DNA of 64,000 nt, taken from contig CAKQPF010000007.1 in NCBI GenBank assembly GCA_934256705.1, positions 1 through 64,000 on the forward strand. Direction: 5' to 3'. The DNA is from an uncultured Prevotella sp. (GTDB lineage Bacteria > Bacteroidota > Bacteroidia > Bacteroidales > Bacteroidaceae). The number at the start of each line of letters is the position of its first letter. Within the stretch, counting starts at the first letter, position 1. Positions 35,939-44,233 of this stretch are shown here, piece after piece. Below the pieces are notes generated by a model. The model made no database searches. It had not been told where the DNA came from and worked only from the letters and a program-made list of their open reading frames with translations. Position numbers and translations under genes: made by a program.

Positions 35939-36652
35939 ATGATTGACGTAAAGAATATAAGGAAATCCTTCGGCAGCCTTGAGGTGCTGAAAGGCATCGA
36001 CCTCCACATCAACAAGGGGGAGATAGTGAGCATAGTGGGTCCCAGCGGCGCTGGAAAGACCACGCTCCTGCAGATAATGGGAACGCTTGACAAGGCTGAC
36101 AGCGGCACAGTCATCGTGGACGGCATTGACGTCAGCACGCTCTCCAAGTCGAAACTGTCCGACTTCCGCAACCGTCATATCGGTTTCGTGTTTCAGTTTC
36201 ATCAGCTTCTGCCTGAATTTACGGCCCTCGAAAACGTGATGATTCCAGCCTTTATCCGCGGTGCAAAGCGCAAGGAAGCCAAGGAAAGGGCTGAAGAACT
36301 CCTCGCTTTCATGGGCTTGTCAGACCGTGCCAACCATAAACCGGCAGAGCTTTCGGGCGGCGAGAAGCAGCGTGTAGCAGTGGCAAGAGCACTGGTAAAC
36401 AATCCTGCAGTAATCTTTGCCGACGAACCATCCGGATCTCTCGACACCCATAACAAGGAAGAACTGCACCGTCTCTTCTTCGATCTGCGTGACAAATACG
36501 GCCAGACCTTCGTCATAGTGACTCATGATGAGGGACTTTCGCAGATTACTGACCGCTGCATCCATCTGAAGGACGGACAGATAGAGAAGGAACAAGAGGC
36601 TGTGACCGCGGAGACTGCAGCCGACGCAGATGCCAATGAACCTGCAGTCTGA
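35939..36652 (+). CDS. ABC transporter ATP-binding protein, LolD/MacB type
   Basis: 237 residues. Walker A GPSGAGKTT (about 36-44), Q-loop FVFQFHQLLPEF, signature LSGGEKQRVAVARAL, Walker B VIFADEPSG and switch histidine VTHDEGL are all present. FQFHxLLPEFTALENV is typical of the LolD/FtsE/MacB branch, which moves lipoproteins or other substrates across or out of the inner membrane. An acidic, alanine-rich tail after residue 220 is unusual. No permease gene adjoins it, so its LolC/E partner must be elsewhere. It lies between the antiporter and CvfB, all on the plus strand. Confidence 0.9.
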   Translation: MIDVKNIRKSFGSLEVLKGIDLHINKGEIVSIVGPSGAGKTTLLQIMGTLDKADSGTVIVDGIDVSTLSKSKLSDFRNRHIGFVFQFHQLLPEFTALENVMIPAFIRGAKRKEAKERAEELLAFMGLSDRANHKPAELSGGEKQRVAVARALVNNPAVIFADEPSGSLDTHNKEELHRLFFDLRDKYGQTFVIVTHDEGLSQITDRCIHLKDGQIEKEQEAVTAETAADADANEPAV

Positions 36653-36666
36653 AGGAAATCCATGTA

Positions 36667-36680
36667 AGTGACGGTAAAAG
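36667..36680 (+). repeat. solo AGTGACGGTAAAA end of the MITE-like family
   Basis: TAAGTGACGGTAAAAG matches the terminal repeat of the elements at 11804 and 49165. It sits alone between the LolD-like gene and cvfB. It may be a relic of a lost element or a shared binding site. Confidence 0.5.
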
Positions 36681-36712
36681 AAATCAGTTTTCGAATAAAA
36701 TAGAAATACAAT

Positions 36713-37621
36713 ATGAAGAAAATCCTTTTAGGACAGAAGAATCGTCTCAAGGCGGCATGGAAAGTAGATTTCGGAGTATATCTCGAAGGTGATGAAGAAG
36801 GCAAGATCCTTCTTCCCACACGATATGTGCCTGATGACCTTGAGATAGGCGACGAGGTGGACGTCTTTGTCTATCTCGATAATGAAGAACGACGCATTGC
36901 CACCACCATAGAACCGAAGGCCATGGTGGGCGATTTCGCCTACCTCGAAGTGGCATGGGTAAATGAATATGGCGCTTTCCTCGACTGGGGACTGATGAAA
37001 GACCTCTTCTGTCCGTTCCGCGAGCAGAAGCAGCGCATGGCGAAAGGACGCTCCTACATCGTCCATGTGCATCTCGATGAAGAGAGTTTCCGCATCGTGG
37101 CATCTGCGAAAGTGGAGCATTACCTGTCCTCCCTGCGTGTCACCGAAGACGGTACGGCATACGAAGTGGACGAGAGCGGTGCGCCGGTGCTCGTCGATGA
37201 CAACCCTGTAACGCTGAAAGTTGGCGATAAAGCCGATGCCCTCATCTGGCAGAAGACAGACCTCGGCTTCAAAGCCATCATCAACAATCGCTATGCGGCT
37301 CTGCTCTATGACTCCCAGGTGTTCCGTGATCTGCACACCGGCGACCGTGTGGAGGCATACATCTCCAAGATACGTCCTGACGGAAAGATAGATATAGCCC
37401 TCCAGCAGGCAGGTCGTCAGCATACCGAAGACTTCGCGGAGTATCTCCTTCGCTATCTGCAATACCGTGGCGGACGCTGCCGTCTTGGCGACAAGAGCAG
37501 TGCAGAGGAAATCCGAGAGCAGTTCCAAGTCAGCAAAAAGACCTACAAGCGTGCCATCGGCGACCTCTACAAGCGTCGTCTCATCACCATCACTGACGAT
37601 GGAATCGAGTTGGTAGGATAA
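36713..37621 (+). CDS. cvfB: CvfB-family S1 RNA-binding protein
   Basis: 302 residues, usual length. It holds consecutive S1-type OB folds: an N-terminal one (KVDFGVYLEGDEEGKILLP), a second (AYLEVAWVNEYGAFLDWGLMKDLFCPF, about 75-101) and a third (ALIWQKTDLGFKAIINNRYAALLY). It ends in a winged-helix domain (IREQFQVSKKTYKRAIGDLYKR). The family binds RNA and affects virulence or translation in firmicutes; its role in Bacteroidetes is not established. The gene ends at a long repeat-rich region. Confidence 0.9.
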   Translation: MKKILLGQKNRLKAAWKVDFGVYLEGDEEGKILLPTRYVPDDLEIGDEVDVFVYLDNEERRIATTIEPKAMVGDFAYLEVAWVNEYGAFLDWGLMKDLFCPFREQKQRMAKGRSYIVHVHLDEESFRIVASAKVEHYLSSLRVTEDGTAYEVDESGAPVLVDDNPVTLKVGDKADALIWQKTDLGFKAIINNRYAALLYDSQVFRDLHTGDRVEAYISKIRPDGKIDIALQQAGRQHTEDFAEYLLRYLQYRGGRCRLGDKSSAEEIREQFQVSKKTYKRAIGDLYKRRLITITDDGIELVG

Positions 37622-37649
37622 ACCTGCTTGCCGGTAAGAATGAGACGTC

Positions 37650-37797
37650 TATGTTGTTTTGTTGTTTGGTTGTTTTGTTGTTTGGTTATCTGGTAGTCTG
37701 GTTGTTTGGTTGTTTGGTTGTTTGGTTGTCTGTAGCAATCCCAAGCATTATGGTCAATCGACAAAACAACAAAACAACAAGACAACAAGACAACATT
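37650..37797. repeat. TTGTTTGG-type repeat with long facing arm, copy 3
   Basis: About 80 bases of GTTGTTTGGTTGTTTTG units are followed, after CAATCCCAAGCATTATGGTCAAT, by about 40 bases of AAAACAACAAGACAAC units. The two halves can form a long imperfect stem. Directly after cvfB it may also act as a terminator. Confidence 0.8.
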
Positions 37798-37822
37798 TTT
37801 ATAAATATCGTAGATTGAGAAT

Positions 37823-38041
37823 ATGTTGAACCAATTGAATATGTGGAACAAGATTGGGCGTATTGTCACCTGATTGTCAGAACGACTGGATATTGATATA
37901 GAACTTGCCTTGGATATGTTTTATACTTCCAGAACTTGTAAAGCGCTCCATGATGAAGGTACAGGATTGTATCTGCTTGCAGACAACTGCATCGTGGACG
38001 AGGTGATGGATGAAATCAGGCGCAAACCATCAAAGAAATAG
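37823..38041 (+). pseudogene. DUF3791-like gene remnant
   Basis: In one frame, after an in-frame stop at 37871-37873, the sequence reads LSERLDIDIELALDMFYTSR then ALHDEGTGLYLLADN and ends SKK at 38041. The ALDMFYTS...L.DEGTGLY pattern is that of DUF3791, small proteins often paired with DUF3990 in toxin-antitoxin-like cassettes. The upstream part is broken, with candidate N-terminal residues in another frame and no partner gene. I take it as decayed. Confidence 0.5.
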
Positions 38042-38050
38042 ATAGTACAT

Positions 38051-38160
38051 TGCAAAAGCATAGATATTGCAATGCAAAAGCATAGATATTGCAATGTAAA
38101 AGCATAGATATTGCAATGCAAAAGCATAGATATTGCAATGTAAAAGCATAGATATTGCAA
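38051..38160. repeat. five-copy 22-bp tandem array
   Basis: Five head-to-tail copies of TGCAAAAGCATAGATATTGCAA, with C/T at the third base as the only variation (copies 3 and 5 have T). The unit ends are self-complementary (TTGCA/TGCAA). It is the same core as the dispersed palindromic repeats at 816, 25647 and 46931. There are no spacers. Confidence 0.95.
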
Positions 38161-38199
38161 AGAGAGAACTTTCTTCAAACTTTTTTATTTTTGCAAAAG

Positions 38200-38307
38200 T
38201 AATTCCACCCTTCCACCCATGTAGTGTCAACATCCTTATAATCAACAACATAGAGGTGGTGGAATTATGGGTGGAATTAGGGTGGAACTTCGCGTAATTC
38301 CACCCTG
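38200..38307. repeat. ATTCCACCC inverted and direct repeats
   Basis: AATTCCACCCTTCCACCCAT is followed by GGTGGTGGAATTATGGGTGGAATTAGGGTGGAA and then TAATTCCACCCTGACC. The motif GGGTGGAATT thus appears on both strands several times and can fold in alternative ways. No gene is associated. Confidence 0.7.
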
Positions 38308-38428
38308 ACCATATTGCGATTCTGTTTTGCTTATACTATTGATAATAAGAAACTTAACGCTCCGCAAGCGGGGTTAAGGAGGTTCAAAAGACGGTTTTCA
38401 ATTCTCTGGAAATGATGCTGTTTTGACG

Positions 38429-38743
38429 TTAACAACCGTTAAAACAGCCTTTTTTTTTACAAAAAAGGAACGGACTACGCTCAGAATTGGGGAAATTTCT
38501 CTTGGACATTGTGAATCCAAATGCGCCATCATTTTCAACAATGAATTCACAATTCTCTCCAACGAGTGTCTCTCCAGTTCCATTTGCTACACTGTATAGA
38601 GGACATACGGTATTAACTATGACCTTATCGCCCTTTTTAAGGTTTAACACTGCAAGATTCCTGCTACCATTACCTTGGCACAATCCATCTCCTGTTCTTA
38701 CTACATAGTCTGCAATATGTGGAAAAAGCGTAAAATATGGCAA
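38429..38743 (-). pseudogene. possible fragment of a secreted carbohydrate-active protein
   Basis: A 104-residue frame with LKKGDKVIVNTVCPLYSVAN and EFIVENDGAFGFTMSKRN. This pattern resembles C-terminal beta domains that I recall from secreted Prevotella glycosidases. It has no signal peptide, no full domain and a non-homologous end (FCKKKGCFNGC). Probably a relic. The family is not identified with confidence. Confidence 0.3.
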
Positions 38744-38800
38744 TGGAAAGACAAAATAATTGAGACCTCTGTACGGTTAAAAAAGTACCAGGAAATACAA

Positions 38801-38824
38801 AAGGATCTGCTCCCGCAGACCCTT
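38801..38824. terminator. terminator-like hairpin
   Basis: AAGGATCTGC faces GCAGACCCTT across TCCC, followed by TTTTATAT on the plus strand. No intact gene ends here, so it is probably a relic. Confidence 0.4.
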
Positions 38825-38855
38825 TTTATATAGTTATCTCTGAATTCTTCTTACC

Positions 38856-38987
38856 CTAATGGCTATTACCAATTGGGATATTGCAAGTTTTCCTTAATTC
38901 GATGCAAAGAGCATCAAATTGCTCCATAATCGAAAATATTCCTCCAAAAGGAGTGAGTTTCTCGGATTTTATTTGTACTTTTGCCAT
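38856..38987 (-). pseudogene. IS1380-family transposase N-terminal fragment
   Basis: From ATG 38987 it reads MAKVQIKSEKLTPFGGIFSI then MEQFD, which matches the very conserved N-terminus of Bacteroidetes IS1380-type transposases. The frame then runs into unrelated residues and stops after 43 codons, where the family has about 400-450. The remainder is deleted. Confidence 0.7.
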
Positions 38988-39131
38988 GTCATTCAGAGTT
39001 TTATTTGTTTTTAAAAGCGACACTAAGATAAGTGAAATCTCCGACATGGCAAAACCCTGAGCAATTTTTTGTTACTCAGATACTTATAAAAAAACGTTAA
39101 AGTACAATATTGCGGAAATAAGGTATATAAG

Positions 39132-39278
39132 GTGGAGACTGCCGCACAGAAGAAGATGTTCGATGGAGCTGACTTCGTCTTCATGGCTGACATGTGGAAT
39201 CCTGCCCAACTGAGTGACAGCAGGCACTTATGGATACCTATTACTTTTGAAAATGGAATACCAACTTTAAAGAAATGA
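39132..39278 (+). pseudogene. C-terminal fragment of a GH43-like glycosidase
   Basis: The frame from 39132 encodes GADFVFMADMWNPAQLSDSR then HLWIPITFENGIPTLKK, which I recall as the usual end of one GH43-type glycosidase group (about 48 residues remain). It stops at 39276-39278, overlapping the ATG of the DUF2264 gene as ATGA, so the two genes were translationally coupled. Stop codons lie immediately upstream. The loss of the rest is probably linked to the neighbouring IS1380 fragment. Confidence 0.6.
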
Positions 39279-40543
39279 AAAATATCAAACTGATTATCAT
39301 CGCTTTCTGCATGGCTATCGTGCCTTCATGTGCCATAAATGCCAAGAAGAAAGCTAAAGCGATGAGCGACCGTGAGTACTGGTGCTCATTGGCTTACAGG
39401 ATGGCTCAACCCGTACTGGAGAACATGGCTAAGGGCGAACTGCAGAAGAATATGCAGACAGAGTTCAGCCCAAGTTTCGACAACCGTAACCGGAAGGTGC
39501 TCTATATGGAGTGTTTCGGCAGACTGATGGCCGGCATAGCTCCGTGGCTCACACTGCCCGATGATGATTCTGCCGAGGGTATTCAGCGCAGAAACCTCCG
39601 TCAATGGGCGCTCGCTTCCTACAGGAATGCCGTTGATCCCGACAGTCCCGACTATCTCTGCTGGGGTATCGGCGGTCAGAACCTCGTGGATGCGGCCTAC
39701 GTAGCCGAGAGTTTTCTCCGTGCTTACGACACTCTGTGGAAGCCGCTCGACGACCTTACCAAGCAGCGTTACCTCGCTGAGTTCCGAAAGCTTCGCAAGA
39801 TTGACCCTCCTTACACCAACTGGCTGCTGTTCTCATCCACCATTGAGAGCTTTATGGCTAAAGCCGGAGGCGAATATGACCAATATCGCGTCAATTCCAC
39901 ATGCAGGAAGATGGAGGAATGGTATGTAGGCGATGGATGGTATGCTGACGGTCCGTCCTTCTCTTTCGATTATTACAGTTCCTATGTCTTCCATCCCATG
40001 TACCTTGAGACCCTTCAAGCCATGATGGATGCCAAGGCAAACACTCGTCTGGACTATCGTAAATACTATGACCGCGAACTGAAGCGCTGCCAGAAGTACA
40101 GCATTGTCCTTGAGCGCTTTGTCTCTCCGGAAGGCACTTTCCCTGTCTTCGGCAGGAGCATCCCTTACCGCATGGCTACAATGCAGCCGCTGGCTCTCAT
40201 GGCTTGGTATCAGAAACTGCCTGAAGGACTGTCCAACGGACAGGTGCGCAATGCCCTTACGAAAGTGCTCCACCGTATGTTCGACCATCAGCAGAACTTC
40301 AACGAGGGCGGGTATCTCACCATCGGATTCTGCGGAAGCCAGCCTGACGTGGCTGATTGGTACACCAACAACGGCTCACTCTATATGACCACTCTGGCAT
40401 TCATGCCTCTCGGACTCCCCGCCGACCATCCTTTCTGGATCGACAAGCCTCTGCCTGTAACCCAGGAAAAGGCATGGAACGGAATGGCATTCCCCAAGGA
40501 TCACCAATGGAAAGACGACATCCAGACAAAGGACAAGTGGTAA
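39275..40543 (+). CDS. DUF2264 family lipoprotein, probable glycoside hydrolase
   Basis: 422 residues. The N-terminus (MKNIKLIIIAFCMAIVPSCA) has a lipobox-like VPSC, so it is probably a lipoprotein. DUF2264 features run throughout: SFDNRNRKVLYMECFGRLMAGIAPWL, NWLLFSSTIESF, YVGDGWYADGPSFSFDYYSSYVFHPMY, FGRSIPYR. The fold is an alpha/alpha toroid. To my knowledge the family includes GH154 beta-glucuronidases acting on plant polysaccharides. The ATGA overlap with a GH43 remnant shows that it belonged to a carbohydrate operon now mostly lost. It retains no obvious promoter of its own. Confidence 0.85.
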   Translation: MKNIKLIIIAFCMAIVPSCAINAKKKAKAMSDREYWCSLAYRMAQPVLENMAKGELQKNMQTEFSPSFDNRNRKVLYMECFGRLMAGIAPWLTLPDDDSAEGIQRRNLRQWALASYRNAVDPDSPDYLCWGIGGQNLVDAAYVAESFLRAYDTLWKPLDDLTKQRYLAEFRKLRKIDPPYTNWLLFSSTIESFMAKAGGEYDQYRVNSTCRKMEEWYVGDGWYADGPSFSFDYYSSYVFHPMYLETLQAMMDAKANTRLDYRKYYDRELKRCQKYSIVLERFVSPEGTFPVFGRSIPYRMATMQPLALMAWYQKLPEGLSNGQVRNALTKVLHRMFDHQQNFNEGGYLTIGFCGSQPDVADWYTNNGSLYMTTLAFMPLGLPADHPFWIDKPLPVTQEKAWNGMAFPKDHQWKDDIQTKDKW

Positions 40544-40610
40544 TCTGGAAAAAACATTATCTGCCCTTAGTTTTTTCCATGAAAGATAGCTATATTTATA
40601 TAAAAATGTG

Positions 40611-40618
40611 TACCTTTG
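40611..40618 (+). promoter_or_regulatory. -7 box TACCTTTG upstream of the TldD-TldE gene
   Basis: TACCTTTG, 32 bases before ATG 40650, matches TAnnTTTG. Its position supports the start at 40650 over the ATG at 40608. Confidence 0.6.
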
Positions 40619-40649
40619 CCCCCGAATAAAAATAAACATAAAAAACACC

Positions 40650-43600
40650 ATGACTAAAAAAAGTCTTTTACCTTTCTTACTGCTCTTTCTGCATATCGCA
40701 GTTATGGCACAAAGCATTGAGACCGACCCTATGGTTGGCGCATTGCAGAAAGAGTTGCAGTACAACTTCTCACAGTTGAAGAACCAGCAGCCTGCCGGCG
40801 CTTATTTCATGAGTCTAAGAATGGCTGATGAGTATGTGGTCAACATCACAAGCGACTTCGGCGTGTCAAGCCTCAGCGAGCAGCATGAGCGCACCGTGAC
40901 TCCACAAGTGCGGCTCGGAAGCATGGAGTTTGACAACTTCAAATATGTGAACCAAGGCACCAGCGACCCTAACGGGCGCAACGCACGCGGTGTCAACGTG
41001 CCTCTCGACGGCAAACCTCTGCAAGCCATCCGTGAGGCTATATGGCAGGAGACCCTCAAGCGCTTCCGCATTGCGCAGACCAACTACAACAATGCCAAGA
41101 GCCGAAACATGACTTCTGCCGAGAATGAGGACAAAGCACCTTGCTTCTCTGCCGCTCCTGTGGAGAAATATTACCAGCAGGAGCTTCCTGCTTCTGCATA
41201 TAATGTGGACAAAAAGGGATGGGCAGAGAAACTGAATGCCGTCACCAAGGTGTTCAAAGAGGACGGTAAACTGGAAAACGGAAACGCTACCATCACCTTC
41301 ACACTCATCCGCACATGGTTTGTCAACTCTGAAGGCACCGTGACTGTGCAGAACCGTCAGACCGTGCGCGTGATGCTCAGTGCCTCCATCAAGGCTGTCG
41401 ATGGAATGTCATGTCCTCTCTTCGAGGATTTCTTCGGCTATACCGACGACCAGCTGCCTGACCTTAACGTACTTACAGAGACCGCCCGCGACATGACAAA
41501 GCGTCTCCACGCTCTTGCCAATGCTCCGATAGTGGACCCTTACACCGGTCCTGCCATCCTCTCTGGCCCTGCCAGCGGAGTCTTCTTCCATGAGATATTC
41601 GGTCACCGCCTGGAGGGACACCGTCTCAAGACCGGCGGCGAGACCTTCAAGAAGAAGGTCAACGAGCGTGTGCTCCCTGAGAGCTTCAACGTCTATTGCG
41701 ACCCTACACTCTCCACTTATGCCGGCACTATCCTCAACGGCCACTACGTTTATGACGACGAAGGCGTGAAAGCCCGCCGCGTGGACAATGTGGTGAACGG
41801 CGTATTGAAGAATTTCCTCATGAGCCGTGTGCCTATCGACGGTTTCCCTCAGAGCAATGGACACGGCCGTACCCGTGGTGGAAACGACCCTGTAAGCCGT
41901 CAGTCAAACCTCATCGTGGAAACAACGAAGCCTTACACCGAGGCTCAGCTGCGCAAGATGCTCATCGACGAAGCCAAGCGTCAGGGCAAGGAATTCGGTT
42001 ATTACTTCCGCACCGTGACCAGCGGTTACACCCTTACCGGTGAAGGCAACAGCCTCAACTCATTCAATGTCTCCCCTATCGAGGTCTATAGAGTATTCGT
42101 TGACGGCAGGGAAGACCAGCTGGTGCGTGGCGTCGATCTCATCGGCACGCCGCTCTCCATGTTCAGCAACATCGCAGCTGCTGGCGACAAGCCTTCCACT
42201 TTCACCGGTGAATGCGGTGCAGAGTCAGGATGGGTGCCTGTAACTGCTACCTCTCCTATGATTTTCGTGTCACAGGTAGAGACCCAGAGATCCAAGGCTC
42301 AGCGCCAGGTGCCATACGTATTGCCACAGCCTGAACAGCAATCCACGACTGGACAGCCAGACAACAAAACAACAAAACAACAAAACAACCAATCAACAAT
42401 CCAACAGGACGAAGCCACCATCTTCAAGGCAATGGAGGATGAGATGAAGCGTTCGCAGACAATGACATTCGCGGATATGCCTGCACCTTACCTTGTGGAC
42501 TACCGCATCGCACGCATCAAGCAGTCCACCATCGTCTCTTCTCTCGGAGGCACCCTGTGGCAGAGCGACAGTCCGGTAAGCACTGTAGGTGCGGCAAACA
42601 TCACTTTGGGCGACAAGATGCTCAACAGCGGATATGGCTCTGTGGTTCCTATGAAACTGTCAAACGAAGTGAACTACGACGAAATACGCCGTCAGTTGTG
42701 GTTGGCTTCCGACAATATGTACAAATATGCCATCAACACTCTCACAAGCAAGCAGAATTATCTGACCCAGCGTCCGCTCTCTGCCAAGGAAGCCACCGTC
42801 GCCGAGACTTTCTCTGCCCCTGCAAAGGAATACATTGCTCCGACTGTGCTCGACAAGGATTATAACAACAAGGAAGTGCAGGCTTTGGCTGACAGACTGA
42901 GTGCCGTATTCTGTGACTTCCCTAAGCTCTATAACTCCAGAGTAGCGATTGGCTCTCTCGCCGGCGATGCTTACCGCCTTACCACCGAGGGCATCCGTGT
43001 GCGCCAGCCTATCGGCTACACCATGCTTCTCGCCTCTGCCAGTGTCAAGGCCGCTGACGGTTCGGTAATCAATGACAAATGGGAATATACCATCGACATC
43101 AATGCACCATTGCCTGATGCCGACAAGATGATAAGCGACCTGCGCAAGTTTGCCACACGCCTTTCTGATGAGGCTGACGCTGAAGTACTGACGGAATACT
43201 ACACCGGTCCGATCATGTATGAGGACGAAGCATCATCCAGTTCGTTCGCCAACAGCATCCTCTCTCCTATCCTCATGGCAGGCCGCAACCTGCAGCAGGG
43301 CAGCGGAAAGAACAGCATGATGTTCGGAAAGCGCATCATCGACACAAAGATAAGCATCGAGCAGTGCAACAATCTCAAGGAATACAACGGCACCAAGCTC
43401 ATCGGCAGCTATGATGCTGACGCTGACGGACGCACTCCTGAACAGGTGACAATGGTGCAGAACGGTATGCTTCGCCGCATCCTCACAGGTCGTATTCCTG
43501 CTATCTCATGCGAGGAACCTTCCGGCAATGAACGTTTCACCGATGAACTCAACCGCGGTCTCACCACTGGTTCTGCCTTCGGCAACGTCAGAATCTACGG

Positions 43601-43958
43601 CAGCAAGACTCGTCCTGCAGCCAAGATGCGCGACCGTCTCGCCAACGAAGCCAAGAAGGCTGGTCTCGACTACGCCTTTATCGTGAAGGCAAACAATAGC
43701 GGAAACCTCACTCTCTACCGCTTCGACGTGAAGACTGGCAAGGAAACGCTCGTGCGCAGCAAGTCCATCCCTCTCGCAAAGAAGAGCGACATGATGCACA
43801 TCACGGACATCTCACGCGAGGAAATCATCGACAATACGATTATGAATGAAACACGCACATCCATCATTGCGCCGAAGTCATTCATCGTGGAGAGCATGGA
43901 ATTCAATTTCGACGCTCCTCAGTCTGAGCCTCCTTTCGCTATCGAGCAGCCGAAATGA
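40650..43958 (+). CDS. secreted TldD-TldE (PmbA) metalloprotease-like fusion
   Basis: About 1102 residues from ATG 40650, with a signal peptide (SLLPFLLLFLHIAVMAQ). The first half (to about 565) is TldD-like and carries the zinc motif HEIFGH (about 314-319), followed by TLSTYAGT, GVKARRVDNVVNGVL, SNGHGR and ECGAESG-type blocks. The second half (about 590-1102) is the TldE/PmbA-like partner without HExxxH. In most bacteria these are two proteins forming a heterodimeric protease. Here they are joined by a low-complexity linker (QPDNKTTKQQNNQSTIQQ), encoded by a TTGTTTGG-family repeat. Export is also unusual compared with the cytoplasmic E. coli pair. Substrate unknown. Confidence 0.85.
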   Translation: MTKKSLLPFLLLFLHIAVMAQSIETDPMVGALQKELQYNFSQLKNQQPAGAYFMSLRMADEYVVNITSDFGVSSLSEQHERTVTPQVRLGSMEFDNFKYVNQGTSDPNGRNARGVNVPLDGKPLQAIREAIWQETLKRFRIAQTNYNNAKSRNMTSAENEDKAPCFSAAPVEKYYQQELPASAYNVDKKGWAEKLNAVTKVFKEDGKLENGNATITFTLIRTWFVNSEGTVTVQNRQTVRVMLSASIKAVDGMSCPLFEDFFGYTDDQLPDLNVLTETARDMTKRLHALANAPIVDPYTGPAILSGPASGVFFHEIFGHRLEGHRLKTGGETFKKKVNERVLPESFNVYCDPTLSTYAGTILNGHYVYDDEGVKARRVDNVVNGVLKNFLMSRVPIDGFPQSNGHGRTRGGNDPVSRQSNLIVETTKPYTEAQLRKMLIDEAKRQGKEFGYYFRTVTSGYTLTGEGNSLNSFNVSPIEVYRVFVDGREDQLVRGVDLIGTPLSMFSNIAAAGDKPSTFTGECGAESGWVPVTATSPMIFVSQVETQRSKAQRQVPYVLPQPEQQSTTGQPDNKTTKQQNNQSTIQQDEATIFKAMEDEMKRSQTMTFADMPAPYLVDYRIARIKQSTIVSSLGGTLWQSDSPVSTVGAANITLGDKMLNSGYGSVVPMKLSNEVNYDEIRRQLWLASDNMYKYAINTLTSKQNYLTQRPLSAKEATVAETFSAPAKEYIAPTVLDKDYNNKEVQALADRLSAVFCDFPKLYNSRVAIGSLAGDAYRLTTEGIRVRQPIGYTMLLASASVKAADGSVINDKWEYTIDINAPLPDADKMISDLRKFATRLSDEADAEVLTEYYTGPIMYEDEASSSSFANSILSPILMAGRNLQQGSGKNSMMFGKRIIDTKISIEQCNNLKEYNGTKLIGSYDADADGRTPEQVTMVQNGMLRRILTGRIPAISCEEPSGNERFTDELNRGLTTGSAFGNVRIYGSKTRPAAKMRDRLANEAKKAGLDYAFIVKANNSGNLTLYRFDVKTGKETLVRSKSIPLAKKSDMMHITDISREEIIDNTIMNETRTSIIAPKSFIVESMEFNFDAPQSEPPFAIEQPK
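42357..42404 (+). repeat. TTGTTTGG-family repeat inside a coding region
   Basis: AGACAACAAAACAACAAAAC and following units, in the complementary orientation, are read in frame as a Q/N/T/K-rich linker exactly at the TldD/TldE junction. All other copies in the window are between genes. Confidence 0.85.
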
Positions 43959-43964
43959 ATAATT

Positions 43965-44125
43965 AGCGAAAAGTGAAGAGTAAAGAGTGAAAAATAATAA
44001 GTAAGGAGTGAAGAGCGGAAAGTAAAGAGTGAAGAGCGAAAAGTAAAGAATGTAAAGCGAGATGCCCCAAACTGCATCAGCGCGATTTTTCACTTTTCAC
44101 TCTTCACTTTTCACTTTTCACTAAA
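43965..44125. repeat. GTGAAGAGTAAAG repeat with facing CACTTTTCACTC arm
   Basis: About 85 bases of GTGAAGAGTAAAGAGTGAAAA-like units are followed by about 40 bases of TTTTTCACTTTTCACTCTTC, separated by GCCCCAAACTGCATCAGCGC. It can fold into a long stem. It lies right after the protease stop codon and may double as a terminator. Confidence 0.8.
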
Positions 44126-44140
44126 AGAAAGCGAGCCCCC

Positions 44141-44169
44141 GCCACCGTGTTGCCCGCGTTACCGGGCAA
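44141..44169 (+). repeat. GCCACCGTG stem-loop with GCGTTACC loop
   Basis: GCCACCGTG, then TTGCCC, loop GCGTTACC, then GGGCAA. It sits 65 bases before the kinase start in the same orientation as that gene. The stem differs from those at 28936 and 50123, but pairing is kept and the 8-base loop is identical. Confidence 0.7.
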
Positions 44170-44233
44170 TATAAGCAGACACTCCACCCCCGCCCCCGCA
44201 CCTTCCATCCACCCCATTTATATCCAAAAGAAA

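Larger units (their letters stand above)
38308..39131. other. decayed region with gene fragments
   Basis: No intact gene. It contains a possible secreted-protein fragment (38429-38743, minus), a terminator-like hairpin (38801-38824) and an IS1380 transposase fragment (38856-38987, minus). The stretch 38990-39131 is AT-rich with nothing identifiable. Confidence 0.6.

Noticed and set aside
34552..36171. 539-codon frame opposite the antiporter gene
   Set aside because: The plus strand encodes an unmistakable antiporter. The opposite frame is histidine- and valine-rich shadow sequence spanning two genes.
38051..38160. Possible CRISPR array
   Set aside because: The 22-bp units are directly adjacent with no spacers, and there are no cas genes nearby.
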